The notes beneath the pieces were generated by a model, which was not told where the DNA came from, searched no databases, and was given only the letters and a program-made list of their open reading frames with translations. The position numbers and the translations under genes were made by a program. DNA of 7,758 nucleotides from assembly GCA_015478575.1 (NCBI GenBank), contig JADMIN010000101.1, positions 1 through 7,758 on the forward strand, in the 5' to 3' direction. This DNA comes from Ktedonobacterales bacterium. Lineage in GTDB: Bacteria; Chloroflexota; Ktedonobacteria; Ktedonobacterales; JADMIN01. Below, piece by piece: positions 1 to 6,467 of the stretch (position 1 is its first letter; each line of letters starts with the position of its first letter).

Positions 1-1
1 C

Positions 2-727
2 CACTGCACCGCGCAGGTGGGGGGAACCGACCAGTGGGGCAATCTGCTCGCGGGGGTAGATCTCATCCGCCGCGTGCGCGAAGAGACAGTCCACGCGCTG
101 ACGGCGCCGCTCATCACGTCGGCCACCGGCGAGAAGTTGGGCAAGACCGCTGGCAATGCGCTCTACCTTGATGCCGCGCTGACCACTCCCTACGAGCTCT
201 ACCAATATTGGATCAACACCGATGACCGTGATGTCGGGCGCTACCTCAAGATCTTCACCTTCCTGCCGCTGGAGGAGATTGCCGCGCTGGAACGCGAGCA
301 GGCGGCTGATCCGGGGAAGCGCGTGGCGCAGCGGCGGCTGGCCTACGAGGTGACACAGCTCATCCACGGCACGGCGGTGGCCGATGGCGTGGCGGGGGCC
401 TCGCACGTGCTCTTTGGCGGGGGCGTGGACACGCTGACCCCAGCGAGTCTGCCCTACCTGGCGAGCGCGGTGCCGACGACGCCCATCCGCGCCGCGACGT
501 TGGCACAAGGCCTGCCGATGCTGGAGACGCTCGTGGCGGCGGGCGCGCAGCCCTCCAAGGGCGCCGCGCGTCGGCTGATCCAGCAGGGCGGCCTCTACGT
601 CAACGACCAGCGCTGGAGCGATCCCGACCGCCCGCTCACCCGCGCGGAGGCGCTCTTCGGGCGCGCCATCCTGCTACGGACGGGCAAGAACAAGTACCAC
701 CTGCTGCTGACAGAGGAGGAGGAATAG
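2..727 (+). CDS. tyrS: Tyrosyl-tRNA synthetase, C-terminal part (5' truncated by window edge)
   Basis: Class I aminoacyl-tRNA synthetase that charges tRNA-Tyr with tyrosine in the cytoplasm. The frame is open from base 2 and ends at TAG 725-727, giving 241 residues, a little over half of the usual ~420, so the start lies outside the window. The GTG at 17 is internal, because the frame continues upstream as HCTAQ into VGGTDQWGN, the conserved tyrosine/ATP-pocket segment. The KMSKS-equivalent loop is KLGKT, encoded at 134-148 and followed by AGNALYLD, as in bacterial TyrRS (KFGKT in E. coli). The last ~65 residues (from about PSKGAARRLIQQGG) look like the S4-type RNA-binding domain that recognises the tRNA. 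No frameshift is seen. The gene runs in the same direction as the formate dehydrogenase operon, with a 206-bp gap holding repeats, so co-transcription is possible but not required. Confidence 0.95.
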   Translation, partial: HCTAQVGGTDQWGNLLAGVDLIRRVREETVHALTAPLITSATGEKLGKTAGNALYLDAALTTPYELYQYWINTDDRDVGRYLKIFTFLPLEEIAALEREQAADPGKRVAQRRLAYEVTQLIHGTAVADGVAGASHVLFGGGVDTLTPASLPYLASAVPTTPIRAATLAQGLPMLETLVAAGAQPSKGAARRLIQQGGLYVNDQRWSDPDRPLTRAEALFGRAILLRTGKNKYHLLLTEEEE

Positions 728-734
728 GGGCTGG

Positions 735-757
735 CGGCGTGGGACCGCTCGACGCCG
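735..757 (+). other. GC-rich hairpin just after tyrS
   Basis: CGGCGT (735-740) and ACGCCG (752-757) form a perfect 6-bp stem around an 11-nt loop, starting 7 nt after the tyrS stop codon. There is no T-tract, so it is not a classical intrinsic terminator. It may help end or stabilise the tyrS transcript. In such GC-rich DNA a 6-bp stem can also arise by chance. Confidence 0.3.
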
Positions 758-760
758 GGA

Positions 761-854
761 GGCGGGTGTGACGGCAGGGCGGGTGTGACGGCAGGGCGGG
801 TGTGACGGCAGGGCGCGTGTGACGGCAGGGCGCGTGTGACGGCAGGGCGCGTGT
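761..854. repeat. 17-bp tandem repeat, five full copies plus a partial
   Basis: Five contiguous 17-bp units occupy 770-786, 787-803, 804-820, 821-837 and 838-854. They are preceded by a partial unit at 761-769. The consensus is GACGGCAGGGCGSGTGT. The first two units end GGGTGT and the last three end GCGTGT, so the array probably grew by duplication within each variant. There are no spacers, so it is not CRISPR. It fills most of the gap between tyrS and the formate dehydrogenase operon and ends 79 bp before the alpha-subunit ATG. Each unit carries a GTGACG resembling a -35 box. Confidence 0.93.
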
Positions 855-866
855 GGCATACATATT
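836..866 (+). promoter_or_regulatory. Weak candidate promoter for the formate dehydrogenase operon
   Basis: The GTGACG spanning the junction of the last two repeat units (836-841) matches 4 of 6 bases of TTGACA. The first AT-rich stretch after the array offers TACATA (859-864, 17-bp spacer) or CATATT (861-866, 19-bp spacer) as a -10. The matches are modest. Support comes mainly from position, about 70 bp ahead of the start codon, and from the drop in GC content at that point. An activator-dependent promoter with poor consensus boxes is equally possible. Confidence 0.25.
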
Positions 867-933
867 GCGGCCCGACGAAGCATCGCATCGCGAGCGTCTC
901 TCACGCGGCTTTCGAGAAAGGACAACGGACGCC

Positions 934-3900
934 ATGGCGACCGCCAATTCCAACGGCACTGGTGGCCGGGAAGGATTCCTGAAACGCCACATCGGCTTCG
1001 TGCCCAACCCCATCAGCAAGCGCAGCCATCAGCTCACCGCGCGCACGCAAGACGCCAGGGTCACGGTCTCCGTCTGCCCGTATTGCGGCGTCGGCTGCAG
1101 CCAACTGGTGTATTCCAAAGCTGGCAAGGTCATCAACATCGAGGGCAACCCCGACAGCCCCATCAACGGCGGCCACCTCTGCCCCAAAGGCGCCTCTACC
1201 TATCAGCTCATCAACAACCCCAACCGCCCGACCACGGTGCTCTACCGCGCGCCCAAGAGCGACCACTGGGAGACGCGCCCGCTGGAGTGGGCGATGGATC
1301 GCATCGCCCAGCTCGTCAAGACCACGCGCGATGCGACCTTCCAGATGACGAACCCGGAGGGCACGCGCATCAACCGCTGCGAGAGTATCGGGCACATCGG
1401 CGGCGCCACGCTGGATAACGAAGAGAACTACCTGATCCTCAAGCTCTGGCGCGCCCTGGGCATCGTCCACATCACCAACCAGGCCCGTATCTGACACAGT
1501 TCCACCGTGCCCGGTCTGGGCATCAGCTACGGTCGCGGCGGCGCCACCACCGCGCAATGGGATCTCGCCAATAGTGACTGCATCGTCATTCAAGGCTCGA
1601 ACATGGCGGAATGCCACCCGGTCGGGTTCCGTTTCGTCATGGAGGCGCGCGAGCGTGGCGCCAAGATCATCCACGTGGATCCCCGGTTCACGCGCACCTC
1701 CGCCTGCGCTGATATCTACGCGCCCATCCGCCCCGGCAGCGACATCGCCTTCCTTGGCGCGCTCATCAACTACACCCTCCAACACGAGAAATACTTCAGA
1801 GAGTATGTAGTCCACTACACCAACGCCGCCACGCTCATCAACGCGGATTTCAAGGATACTGAGGATCTCGACGGCATCTTCTCTGGCTACGACGCCAAGG
1901 AGCGGGTGTACTACCCCGACTCGTGGAGCTACGAGGGCGAGCCGCCGCCCAAGAGCAGCGCCCACAAGAAGGCCCGCACCGGCGAGACCTTCGCCGAGCG
2001 CGCGGCACGCTCCACCAAGACGCCACCGCCACGCGACGAGACGCTCCAGAACCCGCGCTGCGTCTTCCAGATTCTCAAGCGCCACTTCGCCCGCTACACG
2101 CCAGAGCTAGTCGAGCGGATCTGCGGCACGCCCAAGGAGGTCTTCCTCCAGATCGCCGAGACCATCACCGCCAACTCCGGGCGTGACCGCACGACCGCCT
2201 TCTGCTATGCCGTCGGCTGGACACAGCACACCGTTGGCGTGCAACTCATCCGTACCTGCGCCATCTTGCAGTTGCTGCTGGGCAACATCGGGCGGCCTGG
2301 TGGGGGCATTCTGGCGCTGCGTGGCCACGCCGCGATCCAAGGCTCAACCGATACGCCCACGCTCTACAACCTGCTGCCAGGCTATCTGCCCATACCGCTC
2401 GAGGACGAAGCGACCTTCAAGGACTATATCCAGGAGTATCAGGCCGAGGGTGGCTGGTGGCACAACTTCCCCAAGTATGCCGTGAGCCTGCTCAAAGCGT
2501 GGTACGGCGAGTACGCCACAGAGGCGAACGAGTACGGCTACCACTACCTGCCCAAACTGCACCCGCAAACCGACTACTCCTACTACCCCATGATGTTCGG
2601 CATGGTGGATCACGCCATCCAAGGACTGTTTGTCATGGGCGAGAACTTCGCGGTAGGTGGCCCCGCCTCCATTCTGGAGCGCAACGCCCTCCGCGGTCTC
2701 CAGTGGTGCGTGGTGCGTGACCCCTTCCTGGTCGAGACGGCGGACTTCTGGAAGATGGAGGGCGTGGACCCAGCGAGCGTCGAGACCGAGGTCATCTACA
2801 TGCCCGCCGCTTGGCCCGCCGAGAAGGATGGCAGCCTCACCAATACCCAGCGGCTGCTGCAATGGCACGAGAAAGCGGTGGACCCGCCGGGCGACGCGCG
2901 CTCCGAGAACTGGTTCATGTATCACCTCGGCCAGCGCCTCAAGGCGCTCTATGCGCACAGCTCGCTGGAACGTGATAAACCACTGCTCCAGTTGACGTGG
3001 GACTATCCCGTGCATGGCGAGATCCGGGAGCCAGAGGCGCTGGCGATCTTACGCGAGATCAATGGCTACACCCTGGCCGATGGCAAGCTCGTCCCTGGCT
3101 TCCAGCAACTGGAGCACGACGGCAGCACCGCCTGTGGCAACTGGATCTATAGCGGCGTGATGCCTGAGGCGGGCAAAAATCTTGCCGCCAGCCGCCAGCG
3201 GGATGAGGCGGGCGCGTATACCAACCACAGTCAGTGGGGCTTCGCCTGGCCCGCCAACCGACGCATTCTCTATAACCGCTGCTCCGCCGATCCCCAGGGC
3301 CAGCCGTGGTCCGAGCGCAAACGGCTGATCTGGTGGGATGCCAGCGCCGCCGAGGGCAAGGGCCAGTGGGTTGGCTACGACGTGCCAGACTTCACGGTGC
3401 GGAAGGCGCCGGACGCGAACGCCGACGAGACCGGCGAAGGGATGGATGCGCTCTCTGGCAGCGACCCCTTCATCATGCACGCTGACGGGCGCGGCTGGCT
3501 CTACGCGCCGCACGGCCTGAAGGACGGCCCGCTGCCGGCCCACTACGAGCCGGTCGAGTCGCCGGTGCCCAACGCGCTCTATCCGAAGTACCCCCATAAT
3601 CCAGCGGTGGTCCTCTTCGAGCGCCCCGACAATCCGTATAACGGGGCAGGCAACCCAGACTACCCCTATGTCATCACGACCTATCGCCTGACGGAACACC
3701 ACACCTCCGGTGCCATGTCGCGCTGGAATACCTGGCTCTCCGAGTTGCAGCCGGAGTTGTTCGCGGAGATCAATCCCGAACTGGCGGCGGAGAAGGACAT
3801 CCAGACCGGCGACTGGCTGACGATCAGCACCGCGCGCGCCCAAGTGGAAGCGCGGGCGATGGTGACCGAGCGCATGCGGCCGCTGCGCATTGATGGGCAC

Positions 3901-4182
3901 ACGATCCACGTGGTCGGCCTTCCCTATCACTGGGGACCGGCGGGCGTGGTCGTCGGCGACATCGCCAATGACCTCATCGGCGTGGCCATTGATCCGAATG
4001 TGCGCATCCACGAGGCCAAGGCGTTTACCTGTAATCTGCGCAAGGGGCGCAAAGCGGGTGATGCCACCGTGCGGCGGGAGTTCGAGGATCTGCGCGCGCG
4101 GGCGGCGGACGGCGGCGCGGTGGACCGCGTCGAGAGCGAAGGCGCGGAGATGCTGCGGCGCGCGCCCCTCGCGGGTGAGTAA
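934..4182 (+). CDS. fdnG: Formate dehydrogenase (FDH-N type) catalytic alpha subunit, selenoprotein with in-frame TGA=Sec
   Basis: Oxidises formate to CO2 at a Mo/W-bis-molybdopterin guanine dinucleotide centre. Read through TGA 1492-1494 as selenocysteine it encodes 1082 residues (E. coli FdnG is about 1015). Visible features are: [4Fe-4S] ligands C48, C51, C55 and C83 (CPYCGVGC, then LCPKG with K85); Sec187 in the context NQARI-U-HSSTV, with the adjacent conserved His188; the molybdopterin oxidoreductase body (WTQHTVGVQLIRT, GNIGRPGG); and the C-terminal dinucleotide-binding domain from about residue 914 (ITTYRLTEHH). A SECIS hairpin follows the TGA. The ATG at 934 is chosen for GAAAGGA at 915-921. 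The GTG at 853 is in frame but begins inside the repeat array. No Tat twin-arginine signal is visible with either start. Compared with FdnG as I remember it, there is a Pro/Lys/Arg-rich insertion near residues 335-368 and a charged C-terminal extension of ~45 residues. First gene of the operon; beta starts 28 nt after the TAA. Confidence 0.95.
1492..1533 (+). promoter_or_regulatory. Selenocysteine UGA codon and bacterial SECIS element
   Basis: The TGA at 1492-1494 is in frame with both halves of the alpha subunit. Downstream, ACCG (1504-1507) pairs with CGGT (1530-1533), and GCCC (1509-1512) pairs with GGGC (1518-1521). The upper stem presents the loop GGTCT (1513-1517). Exactly 18 nt separate the TGA from the loop, as I recall for E. 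coli fdhF, whose loop is also GGUCU; this is the element bound by the elongation factor SelB. The hairpin lies within coding sequence and itself encodes part of HSSTVPGLGISYGRGG. This argues strongly for recoding rather than a stop codon. Confidence 0.92.
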
Positions 4183-4210
4183 GCGGCGCGCGGGGTGAGA
4201 GGAGAGCGGT

Positions 4211-5080
4211 ATGGCCTACGGCTTTTTCACCGATACGACCCTCTGCATCGGCTGCAAGGCCTGCGAGGTGGCCTGCAAACAATGGAACCAACTGCCAGCC
4301 GATAATTTCCGCCTTTCTGGTATGAGCTATGACAATACCGTCCAACTCAGCGCGACGACCTGGCGCCATGTCGCTTTCATCGAGCAGTTCGAGGGACGCG
4401 GCCAGGTCAACGGGCATACCGCGAGCCAGAGCGACGGAGCGAACGCCATCGCCACGCGCATCCAGCAGGAGCCGCGGCTGCTGGACATCCCCAATGGTGG
4501 GCTGCTGGGCGAGCATCGCTGGCTGATGATGAGCGACGTCTGCAAGCACTGCACGCACGCGGGCTGCCTCCAAGCGTGCCCTACCGGCGCCATCATCCGC
4601 AACGAGTTCGATGACGTCTATGTGCAGCCAGATATCTGCAACGGCTGTGGCTATTGTGTGCCATCCTGCCCTTTCGGCGTGATTGATCTGCAGCCAGAGG
4701 ACGGACGCGCATGGAAGTGTACACTCTGCTACGACCGGCAGAAGGTAGGCCTGGAGCCGGCTTGCGCCAAGGCCTGTCCCACGCGATCCATCCGCTTCGG
4801 CGACCTGGAAACGTTGCGGCGGCAGGCACATGAGCGCGTGGGCATGCTCCATGAGCGCGGCATTACGGGCGCCTACCTCTACGGCGCGGAGGAGGAGCGG
4901 ACCACCGTTGGGCCAACCAACGCCTTCTTCCTCCTGGTGGATGAGCCATGCAAGTACAACCTGCCCGAGCACCCCCGTCTGCCCCAGGCACAGGTCGTTC
5001 CGAACTACATCGCGACGGCGCTGACGGGGCTGGCGTTGGGCGCCGCGGCGGTGCTCGCGTTGCTGTCGAAAAGAACCTAA
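4211..5080 (+). CDS. fdnH: Formate dehydrogenase iron-sulfur beta subunit (FdnH type)
   Basis: Electron-transfer subunit carrying electrons from the alpha subunit towards the membrane. The 289 residues contain sixteen Cys arranged for four [4Fe-4S] clusters: 12/15/18/22, 111/114/119/123, 143/146/149/153 and 170/173/185/189. This is the FdnH/HybA/DmsB-type pattern; one extra Cys lies at 247. One hydrophobic helix near residues 264-286 (NYIATALTGLALGAAAVLAL) is followed by SKRT, matching the C-terminal anchor of FdnH. There is no N-terminal signal peptide; in this family the beta subunit is normally carried by its alpha partner. The start is the ATG at 4211 with GAGAGGAGAG at 4197-4206. It lies 28 nt after alpha and 52 nt before the NrfD gene, all on one strand, which indicates one operon. 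The Lys/Arg after the anchor suggests, by the positive-inside rule, a cytoplasmic C-terminus. Confidence 0.95.
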   Translation: MAYGFFTDTTLCIGCKACEVACKQWNQLPADNFRLSGMSYDNTVQLSATTWRHVAFIEQFEGRGQVNGHTASQSDGANAIATRIQQEPRLLDIPNGGLLGEHRWLMMSDVCKHCTHAGCLQACPTGAIIRNEFDDVYVQPDICNGCGYCVPSCPFGVIDLQPEDGRAWKCTLCYDRQKVGLEPACAKACPTRSIRFGDLETLRRQAHERVGMLHERGITGAYLYGAEEERTTVGPTNAFFLLVDEPCKYNLPEHPRLPQAQVVPNYIATALTGLALGAAAVLALLSKRT

Positions 5081-5088
5081 CCCCCTGG

Positions 5089-5113
5089 CCTCTTCCCCGG
5101 ACGAGGGAAGGGG
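5089..5113. repeat. REP-like palindrome between the beta and NrfD genes
   Basis: CTCTTCCC (5090-5097) pairs with GGGAAGGG (5105-5112) around a 7-nt loop, with one T-G wobble. The C5089-G5113 pair extends it to nine pairs. It begins 8 nt after the beta stop codon and ends 6 nt before the NrfD Shine-Dalgarno region (GGAGGAG, 5119-5125). C-rich-then-G-rich palindromes of this style are often dispersed in Chloroflexi genomes; that statement is from memory and not tested here. In the mRNA it could stabilise the upstream message or tune NrfD translation. It lacks a T-tract, so it is not an obvious terminator. Confidence 0.5.
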
Positions 5114-5132
5114 GAAGCGGAGGAGTGAGCGC

Positions 5133-6284
5133 ATGCGGAGACGCAGCCAGACGATTCTCCCCGACCAGAACGGGCATCGCGCCATGTCGCGGGAGCAACG
5201 CGAGCCGTTGGGGCGCCTGCCGGGGACGACCGAGCCGGCGACCTATTATGGTCAGCCAATGATCAAACGCCCAACGTGGAAGTGGCCCATTCCCCTCTAT
5301 TTCTTCATCGGGGGCGTGGCCGGCGGCGCGGCTCTCATCGGCGGCCTCGCCGACCTCTTGGGTGGTGGGCGCTACCGCGCGACGGTGCGACACGCGCGCT
5401 GGATCGCGCTGGTGGGGGCCATGATCAGCCCCGTGCTCCTGATCGCCGATCTGGGGCGCCCCACACGCTTCCACTATATGCTGCGCGTCTTCAAGGTGGC
5501 CTCGCCGCTGAGCGTGGGCACGTGGATCCTCTCCGCCTTCGGGCTGACGTCAGGTGCTCTAGCGATGAAGCAGGCCGCGGAGGATAGCATGCTCTTGCGA
5601 CGCGAGAGTCGGCTGGGGCGAGTCGCGCGGGCGCTGCCCAGTAGGCCGCTCGCCGTGTTGCATGTGCTGCTGGGGTTGGGGCTAGGCGGCTACACCGGTG
5701 TGCTGCTCGCCGTGACGGCGGTGCCGCTGTGGGCGGCGGCGGGGCTGCTGCTGGGGCCCCTCTTCTTGGCGACGGCGGTGGCCTCTGGCGCATCCCTGCT
5801 GGCGCTGCTGGCCACGCTCCACGGGCAAGCGGGTGACGCGGACCGCGCCCAGGTGGAGCAGGTGGCCACGGTGGCCACGGTGACACAGCTTGGCCTCACC
5901 GTGGCGCGCGAGGTCATGGTGCCCAAGACCATCGCCAGGCCGCTGCACTCCGGCCTCTGGGGCACGATCTACCGCGTCAGCGCGGTGGGCGCTGGAATGT
6001 TGGGGCCATTGGCACTGCGACTGCCAGCACAGGTGCGCGGTCATCGGGTGGGGCGCACGCTCTCGGCCACAGCTTCGACCCTCGCGCTGGTTGGCGCGCT
6101 GGCCGAACGCTTCGCCCTCGTTGAGGCAGGCAAGCAATCCGCCGCGGATCCGCTGGCCTATCAGGAACTCACGAAAGGCGCGCCAGGCGCGGCCCGACCG
6201 CTGCCAGGGCAACAGGCCCAGTCGGCCCCGGCGTCCGCGCCATTTCAGGCCGGGCAGGTCGCCCCGGAGCGCACGGGGCCATAG
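5133..6284 (+). CDS. nrfD: NrfD/PsrC-family membrane subunit of the formate dehydrogenase
   Basis: Integral membrane partner that should accept electrons from the beta subunit and exchange them with the quinone pool. It has 383 residues and about eight hydrophobic segments, near 52-75, 88-106, 126-146, 172-196, 205-229, 243-262, 275-295 and 308-327, as in NrfD/PsrC proteins. Recognisable family stretches are WPIPLYFFIGGVAGG (51-65) and DLGRPTRFHYMLRVFK (106-121). No heme-ligand pattern of a cytochrome b gamma subunit (FdnI) is evident, so this complex appears to use the quinone-linked NrfD alternative. The last ~38 residues are Ala/Pro/Gln-rich and probably disordered. The ATG at 5133 is preferred because GGAGGAG (5119-5125) is well placed; the in-frame ATG at 5184 has no comparable site. 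Last gene of the operon; it faces the converging nuclease gene across 183 bp. Confidence 0.92.
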   Translation: MRRRSQTILPDQNGHRAMSREQREPLGRLPGTTEPATYYGQPMIKRPTWKWPIPLYFFIGGVAGGAALIGGLADLLGGGRYRATVRHARWIALVGAMISPVLLIADLGRPTRFHYMLRVFKVASPLSVGTWILSAFGLTSGALAMKQAAEDSMLLRRESRLGRVARALPSRPLAVLHVLLGLGLGGYTGVLLAVTAVPLWAAAGLLLGPLFLATAVASGASLLALLATLHGQAGDADRAQVEQVATVATVTQLGLTVAREVMVPKTIARPLHSGLWGTIYRVSAVGAGMLGPLALRLPAQVRGHRVGRTLSATASTLALVGALAERFALVEAGKQSAADPLAYQELTKGAPGAARPLPGQQAQSAPASAPFQAGQVAPERTGP

Positions 6285-6309
6285 CCGCAACCGCGCGGAG
6301 GAGCGCCTC

Positions 6310-6387
6310 GGACCGAGTGGTGCGGACTGAGTGGTGCGGACTGAGTGGTGCGGACTGAGTGGTGCGGACTGAGTGGTGCGGACTGAG
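6310..6387. repeat. 14-bp tandem repeat, five full copies plus 8 bp
   Basis: Units GGACYGAGTGGTGC lie at 6310-6323, 6324-6337, 6338-6351, 6352-6365 and 6366-6379, followed by GGACTGAG at 6380-6387. Only the first unit differs (C for T at its fifth base). There are no spacers. The near-identity of the copies suggests recent slippage expansion. The array begins 26 bp after the NrfD stop codon. A diverged inverted copy of the unit lies downstream at 6417-6430, so the array forms the 5' arm of a hairpin. Confidence 0.93.
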
Positions 6388-6430
6388 CATGACCCCCTCT
6401 GAAAAGAGGCATGTCCGGTCCGTGCCACCC
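6371..6430. terminator. Long imperfect hairpin in the convergent gap, possible bidirectional terminator
   Basis: GAGTGGTGCGGACT (6371-6384) can pair with GGTCCGTGCCACCC (6417-6430) at 13 of 14 positions if G-U pairs are allowed. Inside this, CATG (6388-6391) pairs with CATG (6410-6413). The innermost CCTCT (6396-6400) pairs with AGAGG (6405-6409) around a GAAA tetraloop. It lies between the converging NrfD and nuclease genes, where a bidirectional terminator would be expected. There is no T-tract on either strand, so termination or 3'-end protection is inferred from position and structure only. Confidence 0.4.
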
Positions 6431-6433
6431 ATG

Positions 6434-6447
6434 GCGCCAGCAGGCGC
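6434..6447. other. Short GC hairpin downstream of the nuclease gene
   Basis: GCGCC (6434-6438) and GGCGC (6443-6447) form a perfect 5-bp stem with a 4-nt loop. On the minus strand it begins 20 nt after the nuclease stop codon. No T-run follows. It may be part of the 3' end of the nuclease transcript, or chance in GC-rich DNA. Confidence 0.25.
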
Positions 6448-6467
6448 GTGTACTGCCGCGGCGGGGA

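Noticed and set aside
761..854. CRISPR array (also considered at 6310-6387)
   Set aside because: Units are 17 and 14 bp with no unique spacers between them, and no cas genes are nearby.
853..933. Upstream GTG 853 start for the alpha subunit
   Set aside because: It begins inside the repeat array with no convincing ribosome-binding site, adds no family-like sequence, and is further from GAAAGGA than the ATG at 934.
1492..1494. TGA as a true stop, nonsense mutation or sequencing error making fdnG a pseudogene
   Set aside because: It is at the exact family Sec position, both halves are intact and in the same frame, and a SECIS hairpin with the correct spacing follows.
901..2085. 394-codon minus-strand open frame, and similar long frames at 3049-4011 and 4025-5185
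   Set aside because: They are antisense to clear, conserved genes. High GC content suppresses stop codons in the opposite strand, and the predicted proteins have no recognisable domain.
1507..4182. Separate gene starting at GTG 1507
   Set aside because: The GTG lies inside the SECIS stem and has no ribosome-binding site. The protein would lack the N-terminal iron-sulfur domain that is encoded in frame just upstream.
5184..6284. Shorter NrfD start at ATG 5184
   Set aside because: There is no ribosome-binding site before it, whereas GGAGGAG is ideally placed for ATG 5133.
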